13,685 nucleotides of DNA from Caldisericota bacterium. GTDB taxonomy: Bacteria; Caldisericota; Caldisericia; Cryosericales; Cryosericaceae. The number at the start of each line of letters is the position of its first letter. The first letter of the stretch is position 1. Below are positions 1-6,465 of this stretch, one piece after another. Below the pieces are notes generated by a model, which had not been told where the DNA came from, searched no databases, and was given only the letters and a program-made list of their open reading frames with translations. A program made the translations under genes and the position numbers. The DNA lies in assembly GCA_026390215.1 (NCBI GenBank), contig JAPLGJ010000157.1:1-13685 (forward strand), written 5' to 3'.

Positions 1-549
1 ATGACCAACCTGCGATGCCATCGAATCGACATACCGTCCCGTCAGTCTGAAGCAGAAGAACCCTGATAGCAGCAGCCACTTGCTGGTCCGGGCCCACAAC
101 TCAGGCTCGTTCTCCACCATCCAGTTGTCCTTGCCCTGGCGCCTGGTGATCTCGACGGCTCTCGTCATCCCCGTGACTGCGAACTGCAGTCGGTCGACGA
201 GGGGCATCGGCGTGTTACAACGAGCCATGCGCTGGTCCGACCAGAGAAACGCGGGGCGGAGAGGGACTCCGTCAGCATCCATCGCAACGACCGTATCACG
301 CTGTGTGGTCACTGCGACAGCACCGATGCGGCTCCACGCATCGGGCGATTCCTCCTTCAGCGCTTGCAGGGCCGTGCACGCGTCTCGCCAGAAGTCTTCG
401 ACATCGCGCTCAGTGTACCCCGGGGCCGGTGAGGAATACGGTCCGAATTCGACCTTGTGCTTGGCTACCAGGTGACCACCGTCGTCAAACAACAGACCTC
501 GAACACTCTGTGTACCACAGTCAATCGCCAGAACATATCGGTCTCCCAT
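1..549 (-). CDS. FGGY-family carbohydrate kinase, N-terminal part (runs off the left edge)
   Basis: This is the first 183 codons of an FGGY kinase, an enzyme that transfers phosphate from ATP to a sugar or polyol in the cytoplasm. The N-terminal ATPase-fold motif AIDCGTQSVRGLLFD (residues 8-22), then TTQRDTVVAMD and LRPAFLWSDQR (residues about 98-123), are the family's phosphate-binding and substrate-side segments. The ATG at 549-547 is preceded by GGAGGA at a normal distance. It overlaps the end of the DUF1667 gene by 29 bases, which suggests translational coupling. The cluster context suggests glycerol. However, the segments differ from classical GlpK (DCGTQSVR instead of DQGTTSSR, TQRDT instead of NQRET) and look closer to the XylB-like subgroup of unknown substrate. 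The second domain is outside the window, so the substrate cannot be settled. The FGGY assignment is sure; a glycerol kinase assignment is not. Confidence 0.9.
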   Translation of the reverse strand, partial: MGDRYVLAIDCGTQSVRGLLFDDGGHLVAKHKVEFGPYSSPAPGYTERDVEDFWRDACTALQALKEESPDAWSRIGAVAVTTQRDTVVAMDADGVPLRPAFLWSDQRMARCNTPMPLVDRLQFAVTGMTRAVEITRRQGKDNWMVENEPELWARTSKWLLLSGFFCFRLTGRYVDSMASQVGH

Positions 550-922
550 CGCAGTCCTCCTCTTCCATCAGATCCGCCAGATCTGCGGTCGCAACGACTG
601 CGACACCGGTGCCGACGACGTCCTCAATGAGAGTATCACCCGTCCGTGCCTCCCGGTCAACTATCAGACGCGAAATCTCGGACATGACCGACCGGACGCT
701 CGCCAGAGGGACTTCGCCCCGAGTACGCACTGGGAGACGGCGTACGGTCGCGAAGGACGTCCGGGCGGTGGAGCAGACAGTCCGCGTCGGATTTGTCAGC
801 TCCTTCCGGGCAAAGTCGATTCCGCGAGGACAGAGGTTGCCCACGATACTCCAGGGGTCGACATCCTGATTGACGTTGATACTGCATCCGCTGGGGCACA
901 CGATGCAGGTCAGTTTCCTCAT
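521..922 (-). CDS. DUF1667 protein, probable Fe-S subunit of the flavoprotein complex
   Basis: This 133-residue protein has the DUF1667 signature. An N-terminal cysteine cluster, C6-x2-C9-x3-C13, is followed by C31 in GNLCPRG, and then come the R-T-P segments with VRTRGEVPLASV and a C-terminal VGTGVAVVATADL. The C-x2-C-x3-C...C layout resembles the [4Fe-4S] ligands at the start of molybdopterin oxidoreductases, so an Fe-S cluster is likely, though this is inference. In Thermotoga and clostridia this family sits beside GlpA-like dehydrogenases, as it does here. The start overlaps the upstream oxidoreductase stop as ATGA, with GGAGGTGA upstream, so the two are translationally coupled. It probably passes electrons between the flavoproteins and a carrier. 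Its exact partner is not known. Confidence 0.88.
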   Translation of the reverse strand: MRKLTCIVCPSGCSINVNQDVDPWSIVGNLCPRGIDFARKELTNPTRTVCSTARTSFATVRRLPVRTRGEVPLASVRSVMSEISRLIVDREARTGDTLIEDVVGTGVAVVATADLADLMEEEDCDGRPICSGD

Positions 923-2202
923 GACTTCACCTCCGCGACGGCCACAGACTCCGTCCCAATGTTGAGGAACGTGATGTCGAAAGGGATCCGGCTCAGATCA
1001 ATTTCCAAGCGCTCCATCTCCGGCGGGCGCAGATGCTGATACCGGTGTCGAGCCACCGTCTCTCCGCCTGCCGTCACCTGGACTACTGTTACCCCGAGTT
1101 CCTCTCTCGAGCGGAAGTAGACGACGGCGCCCGACTCCGGAGCGTCCATGTCGACAAACTGTGGCACAGCATAGAGCAGCACGGTGCTATCGGCAATGAC
1201 AGGAAGAAGTCTGCGTGTCCGACGTCCTGCAACAAATGCGGCAGCAGCGGCGCCGGCCCGCTCGCCAGACTCGCTGACGTAGTCTACCAGGTCGTTCACG
1301 TGGCTCGCATTACCGCACACAAAAACTCCCAGAACCTGTGTCTGGCCATTCTGGTCCATGAGCGGACCTCTGGTCGCCGGATCGATGGGCACGTCCAGTG
1401 CCTCGGCGACCTCGTTCTCAGGGATAAGGCCGACAGAAAGGATGACGCCGTCACAGGACAAACGCTCTTCCGTGCCTGCAACCGGGCGCATCTTCTCGTC
1501 GACCGCCGCTGTTTCCACAGCTTCGACCCGGTCATCTCCGAAAATACGGGTCACCGTTCTCGACAAGTGCAGCTCGATGCCAAAGTCATCGAGACACTGC
1601 GCGATGTTGCGCGACAGACCCGACGGTATCGACTTTGCCTCGAAGACCCCAAGCACTTCCGCACCTTCCAGGGTGAGCCGGCGTGCCATGATGAGCCCGA
1701 TGTCGCCACTGCCCAGGATGACGCAGCGTGTCGTGGGCAAGTACCCGAGCACGTTGACATAGTACTGGGCGGCACCCGCGGTCATCACCCCGGCAGGGCG
1801 AGTTCCTTGGATCATCACCTGTCTCGCCGACCGTTCCCGGCAACCGGTGGCGAGGACGACGGCTTTCGCATGCAACTCCGTTACGCCACGGCGATCGACG
1901 AGCATCAGTATGCTCTCGTCGCCGTCACGGCACGCCTCGGCTACGAATGTAGACGTCAGAACTGCAAGGCCGGCTTCGCGGACCATACGAACGAAGCGCC
2001 CCGCATATTCCGGTCCCGAAAGCTTCTCTCCAAACCTGACCAGACCGAACCCGTCGTGCACGCACTGCTTCAGGATTCCTCCGAGATGGCTCTCCCGCTC
2101 TATCAGGACTGTGTCCGCCCCGCCTCTCGCGGCGGCAAGCGCGGCAGCCATGCCCGCCGGTCCCGCCCCCAGCACGGCGACGTCGACGTTTCGAACGATC
2201 AT
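919..2202 (-). CDS. NAD(P)/FAD-dependent oxidoreductase (pyridine nucleotide-disulfide type, GlpA-associated)
   Basis: This is a 427-residue cytoplasmic flavoprotein. The FAD-binding motif GAGPAG is at residues 12-17, the family-specific GILKQCVHDGFGL at 42-54, and ATGCRERSA near 118-126. A second dinucleotide motif, GSGDIG at 164-169, would bind NAD(P), and the closing FAD segment VFVCGNASHVNDLVDYV is at 293-309. It lacks a CxxC redox pair, so it is not a thioredoxin reductase. About 95 residues after position 330 form an extra C-terminal segment of unclear role. The ATG overlaps the dehydrogenase stop as ATGA with GGAGGGGG upstream, so both genes are coupled. By analogy with other GlpA/DUF1667 clusters it likely moves electrons from the dehydrogenase to NAD(P) or another acceptor. 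The family assignment is firm; the electron acceptor is inferred. Confidence 0.9.
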   Translation of the reverse strand: MIVRNVDVAVLGAGPAGMAAALAAARGGADTVLIERESHLGGILKQCVHDGFGLVRFGEKLSGPEYAGRFVRMVREAGLAVLTSTFVAEACRDGDESILMLVDRRGVTELHAKAVVLATGCRERSARQVMIQGTRPAGVMTAGAAQYYVNVLGYLPTTRCVILGSGDIGLIMARRLTLEGAEVLGVFEAKSIPSGLSRNIAQCLDDFGIELHLSRTVTRIFGDDRVEAVETAAVDEKMRPVAGTEERLSCDGVILSVGLIPENEVAEALDVPIDPATRGPLMDQNGQTQVLGVFVCGNASHVNDLVDYVSESGERAGAAAAAFVAGRRTRRLLPVIADSTVLLYAVPQFVDMDAPESGAVVYFRSREELGVTVVQVTAGGETVARHRYQHLRPPEMERLEIDLSRIPFDITFLNIGTESVAVAEVKS

Positions 2203-3920
2203 GACCCCCTCCGCACTGAGTTGGTCTCGGCTGCCAGGATAAACGAATCGCCACCCTTCTTGGTGATGGCCGCCAACTGCTCACCATTCTGCTCGCCGAT
2301 GATGCGGAGCACCTGGGGCGTACAGAATCCTCCCTGACATCTTCCCATGCCGACACGGACACGACGCTTGACCGCGTCGAGGCTTGTCACGGAGATCGGT
2401 GATGTCAACGCGTCCACGACCTGGCCCTTGCTGATTCCCTCGCATCTGCATACGATGACGCCGTAGTCCGGACGCTGTTGGATAAGTGCGTCCCGCTCCT
2501 CCCACGTCATGTGCTCGGGTTCGGGAATTCCCTGGCGATGCCCATCAAAGGTCGGATTGCCTCCCACCTGGGTCACCTCTCCGAGAGCGTTCACGGTCAA
2601 TCGGGCAACCTCTTCTGCAATGGCCGGAGCCGACGCGAGGCCGGGAGACTGGATACCGGCCGCGTGCACCAGGTTCCGCACATACTGCGACCGCTCAACG
2701 ATGAAGTCCTCCTCGTACGTCGCAGGACGTGTACCAGCGAAGTACGTGATGAGGTCTGCGGGGGACAGTTCGGGGACCAGAGGCAGATACCGCCGGAGCA
2801 TGAGCTCGATATGGTCGCGATCGGTGCTGTAATCCTCCCGGAAAGGCTGTTCCACGGCATTCGGACCCACCAGGATGTTGCCGTCTACGGTGCGGTTCAC
2901 GCCACCGCCCTTGGTGTCGGACTTGACCTGGAGCAGCCGTGGCTTCGCGATGACATGCGAGATGAGATGCCCCTTCTTGCGGTCGAGAATGATGATCTCG
3001 CCTTTGCGGGGATGGATGGTGAAGAACTGGTCACCTGCCATGTCTGCCACAGTGTCTGCATAGACTCCAGCTGCATTCACGACCACTCTCGGGAACACCG
3101 TCCCCCGGTTGGTGCGGACCGCCGTGATCCGCCCTTCACGCACCTTCATGTCCACCACCATGGTTTCGAGGCTGACCCTGGCACCATTCTGCACGGCGTT
3201 CTCGGCATAGGCAATCGTCAGCAGGTATGGTGATATGATTCCTGTCGAGCGCATGTGCAAAGCCGCGGAGAAGTCCCCGGCAAGGTGTGGCTCAAGGGCA
3301 AGCGCCTCGTTCCTGCTGATCAGATGCACCCCCGGCACGCCGTTCTGCCTGGCTCTAGCCATGAAGAGAGGTCCAAGAAGGCGCTCCCAGCGCTCCTGGT
3401 ACAGGATGAGAGAGCCACATCGGGTGAAGGGAACGCCCAGCTCAGCCGCGACGGTATCATACATGGCATTGCCACGTACATTGAAATGCGCCCTGCGTGT
3501 TCCCGGATGCGGTTCGATGCCTGGATGGATGATACCGTTGTTCCTGGATGATGCATGCGTGGCAAGGTCATCTTCTTTGTCGATCAGCATGACCACAATC
3601 TTACTTCTCGTGAGTTCGCGAGCGACAGCACAGCCGGTGACGCCGCCGCCCACGATCAGGACGTCGACATGAAGACCGTCCAAGGCAGTATCCTTCAACT
3701 TGGGGGAGCGGGGCGGAGGTAATGTCAGCCCTTCCACCGCAAGCCTGTTCACGACTCCCCTGTACCCCTGGTGAGCAGCCTGCTTGCCCGCGCGTACAAC
3801 TTGGGCCCAGTTGTCCACCACTCCCTCGAGAATGATCGAATCGTGCCCTTCGCGACAACTGATGCTGGGCTTCACCTGCTGCTGAAGCCTTTGCTGAATG
3901 CGCTGCGAGCGTCTGCTCAT
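2199..3920 (-). CDS. GlpA/LhgO-like FAD-dependent dehydrogenase with BON-like N-terminus and BFD [2Fe-2S] C-terminus
   Basis: This 573-residue protein has three parts. Residues about 24-65 (IILEGVVDNW through RGVVNRLAVEG) resemble a BON domain. Residues about 85-445 are a DAO-family FAD domain with LIVGGGVTG (88-96), the ASSRNNGIIHPGIEPHPG stretch (123-140), NAAGVYADTVADMAG (282-296) and GIQSPGLASAPAIAEEV (422-438). Residues about 487-545 are a BFD-like [2Fe-2S] domain with C491, C493, C528 and C533. The family oxidises glycerol 3-phosphate or hydroxy acids such as 2-hydroxyglutarate and hands electrons on. The ATG at 3920-3918 is chosen because GGGGTGG lies just upstream and the promoter ends before it. 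The open frame continues upstream to 4295, but that part overlaps the regulator gene and promoter. ATG 3935 is the only plausible alternative. It leads the redox cluster. G3P is likely but not proven as substrate. Confidence 0.88.
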   Translation of the reverse strand: MSRRSQRIQQRLQQQVKPSISCREGHDSIILEGVVDNWAQVVRAGKQAAHQGYRGVVNRLAVEGLTLPPPRSPKLKDTALDGLHVDVLIVGGGVTGCAVARELTRSKIVVMLIDKEDDLATHASSRNNGIIHPGIEPHPGTRRAHFNVRGNAMYDTVAAELGVPFTRCGSLILYQERWERLLGPLFMARARQNGVPGVHLISRNEALALEPHLAGDFSAALHMRSTGIISPYLLTIAYAENAVQNGARVSLETMVVDMKVREGRITAVRTNRGTVFPRVVVNAAGVYADTVADMAGDQFFTIHPRKGEIIILDRKKGHLISHVIAKPRLLQVKSDTKGGGVNRTVDGNILVGPNAVEQPFREDYSTDRDHIELMLRRYLPLVPELSPADLITYFAGTRPATYEEDFIVERSQYVRNLVHAAGIQSPGLASAPAIAEEVARLTVNALGEVTQVGGNPTFDGHRQGIPEPEHMTWEERDALIQQRPDYGVIVCRCEGISKGQVVDALTSPISVTSLDAVKRRVRVGMGRCQGGFCTPQVLRIIGEQNGEQLAAITKKGGDSFILAAETNSVRRGS

Positions 3921-3936
3921 TTCCACCCCATACATA

Positions 3937-3961
3937 CGGACGTTCGGACGTCCTGACGTAT
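3937..3961. promoter_or_regulatory. Triple GACGT repeat with 8-bp period, candidate operator
   Basis: GACGT occurs three times at 3939, 3947 and 3955 on the plus strand, exactly 8 bp apart. The stretch starts at the predicted transcription start of the dehydrogenase cluster and lies between the promoter and the ribosome-binding site. The middle part, GGACGT-TCGG-ACGTCC (3938-3953), is also a perfect 6-bp inverted repeat around four bases, so in the mRNA it could fold as a tetraloop hairpin. It is a reasonable binding site for the GntR protein encoded next door. It does not match a GntR operator consensus that I can name. Confidence 0.4.
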
Positions 3962-3963
3962 AG

Positions 3964-3992
3964 AGAATAGACCAGACGCACGGGAGTGTCAA
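3964..3992 (-). promoter_or_regulatory. Sigma-70-type promoter of the dehydrogenase-kinase cluster
   Basis: On the minus strand TTGACA (3992-3987) is followed after exactly 17 bases by TATTCT (3969-3964). This is a consensus -35 and a good -10 with ideal spacing. Transcription would start near 3957, giving an untranslated leader of about 37 bases before the ATG at 3920. It lies in the 98-base gap between the gntR stop and the dehydrogenase start. Confidence 0.75.
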
Positions 3993-4013
3993 GCCGGCCA
4001 GGATCCGGCCGGC
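3993..4013 (-). terminator. GC-rich hairpin after the GntR gene, possible weak terminator
   Basis: GCCGGCC and GGCCGGC form a perfect 7-bp stem around a 7-base loop (AGGATCC), starting five bases after the gntR stop codon and directly abutting the -35 box of the next promoter. No U-tract follows in the gntR direction, so intrinsic termination would be weak. It may instead insulate or tune the adjacent promoter. Confidence 0.35.
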
Positions 4014-4018
4014 AGTAA

Positions 4019-4732
4019 TCAGAGTCCGAGTGAGGAGATGCTTGTGGGAACGACGAACCGAAGCGTGTAGAAGGGTGTCTCCCGACCCACGATGTAGATC
4101 CATCGGTCCATCTGCAGGACCCGAGCATCTCCCTGGAGCTCCAGAAGCGTCTTCTCTTCCGGGGAAGGCAACCGCGGAACGATGATTTGATCGATCCGTG
4201 CGATGTTGACCTTCAGCTCCTCGATGATGATACGCGAAAGGGACCCAGTCAGGTCGAATCGCTCCCCGACGTTCTGAAACTCGTGCGAGAACCACGAATC
4301 TTCGACGGCAATGGGCGCACTCTCTGCATAGCGAACGCGGCGCACGTGGGTGCAGGTCTCAGGCGCGATCCACCTGAGCTGCGCCAGGAGTTCAGGCCCT
4401 GGAACGGACTTCTCGTGACACACGATGACGTTTCGTGGATTCACCCCTCGCGCACGCAGCGAGGCCGTCAGGCTGATGAGAGGCTCGAAGCTCATTGACG
4501 GCTGCCGGTTGGAGACAAAGGTGCCGATGCCCTGCCGCTTGACCAGGTAGCCCTCACTGACCAGCAGTGCGACAGCTTCTCTGACAGTTGCCCGCCCGAC
4601 GCCGTACTGCCCCATGAGTTCAGCCTCGGTCTGTATCTGTGATCCCACCGACATTGTCCCATGCTTGATGCGATCAGCCAACTCATCTTTGAGTTGCGCG
4701 TAAAGTGGCATATGACTGCTCTTGTCCAGCAT
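4019..4732 (-). CDS. GntR-family transcriptional regulator, HutC/UTRA subfamily
   Basis: This is a 237-residue DNA-binding repressor-type protein. The N-terminal winged helix (residues about 7-75) carries TEAELMGQYGVGRATVREAV (35-54) and GYLVKRQGIGTFVSN, which is canonical GntR sequence. The C-terminal UTRA effector domain (about 90-232) begins FEPLISLTASLRARG and would bind a small metabolite, often a phosphorylated sugar or an amino-acid intermediate. The ATG at 4732-4730 is preferred because AAGGAG precedes it by five bases. The upstream in-frame ATGs at 4753 and 4768 have no clear ribosome-binding site. It lies directly upstream of, and in the same direction as, the dehydrogenase-kinase cluster, which has its own promoter with a repeat-rich leader. 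Control of that cluster is therefore the natural inference. The effector is unknown. Confidence 0.93.
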   Translation of the reverse strand: MLDKSSHMPLYAQLKDELADRIKHGTMSVGSQIQTEAELMGQYGVGRATVREAVALLVSEGYLVKRQGIGTFVSNRQPSMSFEPLISLTASLRARGVNPRNVIVCHEKSVPGPELLAQLRWIAPETCTHVRRVRYAESAPIAVEDSWFSHEFQNVGERFDLTGSLSRIIIEELKVNIARIDQIIVPRLPSPEEKTLLELQGDARVLQMDRWIYIVGRETPFYTLRFVVPTSISSLGL

Positions 4733-4775
4733 CCCAGCTCCTTGTCCTGACATGGAGATTAGCCCCACAGACTAC

Positions 4776-4803
4776 AGTATAAGGTCCTCGACGCGTCAGC
4801 CAA
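4776..4803 (-). promoter_or_regulatory. Probable promoter of the GntR gene
   Basis: On the minus strand TTGGCT (4803-4798) is followed after 16 bases by TATACT (4781-4776), a near-consensus -10 with a fair -35. It lies in the 91-base gap between the pyrophosphatase stop and the chosen gntR start and gives a leader of roughly 35-40 bases. Confidence 0.45.
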
Positions 4804-4823
4804 CCGACCAGCCGCAATCCGGA

Positions 4824-6464
4824 TCATGCGTACCGCGACAGGACCTCGGCAACCGGTGGGATGAAGTCCTTCTTGCGAGAGAGCACTCCATCCAGGACGG
4901 CATGTCCATCTTCCATGTGCACGCCAAATGCCTCTTCAAACGCCTCGGAAGGCCCGGCGACGATCAGATACGACCTCCTGCTGAGAGGATCCGTGGCCAG
5001 AAATGCCACCATGGCGAGCCCCAGGCGCGCCCGCACATCCCGCATCGCCTGCTTGAATTCCGACTCTCGTTCCCGAATGCGGTCAAACGAGAATACGACA
5101 GCCTGAGACACGCCGATGCGCGTGTCGAAGAGGTCAAATTCCTTGAAGTCCCGCATCACAACTTCTGTCGCAGGAAGACCCTTGAACATCACAGAACCGT
5201 TCTGAAGCAGTTCGAGGCCATAGACTTCCGCGTCGATGCCAACGGTCGCCGCCAGTCGCCTCACGGCGCGGACGTCCTTTGGCGTTGTGGTTGAGATGTT
5301 GAGGTTCATGGTATCCGAGAGAATGCCTGACATCAGGAGCCCGGCTACCGACTTCGGCAGGAATACCCCGTTTTCTGTGCACAATTCAGCGACGATCGTA
5401 CACGTGCTCCCGACCGGCTCGTTGTGGAAGTAGATGGGGCGGAACGTGGAGATATCGCCGACACGGTGATGATCGATGATCTCGAGGATATCAGCCTCCT
5501 CTACCCCGTCGACAGCCTGCAGCGTCTCGTTGTGGTCCACCAGGACAACCTTCTTGCGCGCAAACCGGATGAGGTCGGAACGGGTGACGATGTTCACCGG
5601 ATGATGGAGAGCGTCAAGAACTACGGCACAACGTGCGGACGAATCAAGCACTGCCTTCTTTGCCCTCTCCAGCGTGTCTGTCATGCCCAGCAAGGGCACC
5701 GTCCCTTCCATGAATGCAGATACCGGGATCGATGACCAGAGAGCGCGCAGCGCCTGTGTCACCGTCATGTCCGTCTCGAGGACAAGGCTCAGATGTGCCG
5801 GCCACGGCACCTCTGTTTCCGCCGTAGCGCCTCTGCCAGTGACAATGAGGGTGGAGGCGGCCGAACATGCTGCCAGGATGCCCTCGGAGGGTATCCCGTC
5901 AGAGATGATGATCGTGACGTCCTCGGACCCCGGCGCAAGACGCCCCACCGAACCAGTGACAACGAGCAATCGCCCCTTCAGCTCCGTCGATTCCCCAGTA
6001 TGTACGACGATCCTGGCTGACAACTGTCGCACAAGGGTGTCAAGCTCCACGGCATACGGGAGGATGTCTGCATGTTCAAGCTGGTCGGCATACGCGGTGG
6101 CAATGTCGACGGCGTCCACAACGCCTCGTACGATCAGTGCATCGTCGACGACGGGAAGCGAATGGATATGGTGCTCCTTCATGAGAATGGCGGCCTTCCC
6201 GACGCGGGTGGAGGGAGCAACGGTCACCAGGCGCTTCCGGGGAATGTCCTGAACCTGCGGCATCAGCGATCTCAAGAGCGGCGGGATGCGAAACCCAAAG
6301 CGCTCGAGAACAAAGCGGGTCTCATCGTTGAGTTCTCCTCCCCGGACGGCGACATAGACGCGGGAAGGGTCTGTTCGATTCTTGTAGAACGCGTAGCCGA
6401 GGGCAGAGCAGATGGAATCTGTATCTGGATTCTTGTGCCCAGTCACAATGACTTTCTGTCGCAT
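4824..6464 (-). CDS. ppaC: Manganese-dependent (family II) inorganic pyrophosphatase with CBS and DRTGG regulatory domains
   Basis: This 546-residue cytoplasmic enzyme hydrolyses pyrophosphate to two phosphates (EC 3.6.1.1). The DHH catalytic part is split. GHKNPDTDSICSALGYA (9-25) opens it, and VDHNE (309-313), IDHHRVGD (330-337) and LSDTMNLNISTTTPKD (382-397) continue it. The DHHA2 part ends with the substrate-binding SRKKD (529-533). Between residues about 72 and 305 an insert holds a first CBS motif (about 75-125), a DRTGG-like segment (about 130-245) and a second CBS motif (about 250-305). In characterised clostridial homologues such inserts bind adenine nucleotides or diadenosine tetraphosphate and tune activity. 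The start at 6464 has AAAGGAG eight bases upstream and sits one base after the preceding stop. The frame stays open upstream to 7151 but only inside the acetyltransferase gene. All key metal ligands look present. Confidence 0.95.
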   Translation of the reverse strand: MRQKVIVTGHKNPDTDSICSALGYAFYKNRTDPSRVYVAVRGGELNDETRFVLERFGFRIPPLLRSLMPQVQDIPRKRLVTVAPSTRVGKAAILMKEHHIHSLPVVDDALIVRGVVDAVDIATAYADQLEHADILPYAVELDTLVRQLSARIVVHTGESTELKGRLLVVTGSVGRLAPGSEDVTIIISDGIPSEGILAACSAASTLIVTGRGATAETEVPWPAHLSLVLETDMTVTQALRALWSSIPVSAFMEGTVPLLGMTDTLERAKKAVLDSSARCAVVLDALHHPVNIVTRSDLIRFARKKVVLVDHNETLQAVDGVEEADILEIIDHHRVGDISTFRPIYFHNEPVGSTCTIVAELCTENGVFLPKSVAGLLMSGILSDTMNLNISTTTPKDVRAVRRLAATVGIDAEVYGLELLQNGSVMFKGLPATEVVMRDFKEFDLFDTRIGVSQAVVFSFDRIRERESEFKQAMRDVRARLGLAMVAFLATDPLSRRSYLIVAGPSEAFEEAFGVHMEDGHAVLDGVLSRKKDFIPPVAEVLSRYA

Positions 6465-6465
6465 G

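Noticed and set aside
1..549. Naming the kinase glpK
   Set aside because: The visible motifs depart from GlpK at the ATP- and glycerol-binding segments and the second half is missing, so only the FGGY family is claimed.
303..869. Plus-strand ORF of 188 residues at the left end
   Set aside because: It is antisense to the FGGY kinase and DUF1667 genes, with an Arg/Ser-rich, low-complexity translation and no supporting ribosome-binding site.
919..2202. Thioredoxin reductase
   Set aside because: The dinucleotide-binding layout is similar, but there is no CxxC redox pair, and the neighbours point to a dehydrogenase partner.
1033..2337. Long plus-strand ORF of 434 residues
   Set aside because: It lies wholly antisense to the flavoprotein genes, which show clear family motifs. 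Its translation is rich in His/Arg/Cys with no recognisable domain, typical of an antisense shadow in GC-rich DNA.
3921..4295. Upstream extension of the dehydrogenase ORF
   Set aside because: It overlaps the gntR gene and contains the promoter; the translation has no similarity to the family and the ribosome-binding site supports ATG 3920.
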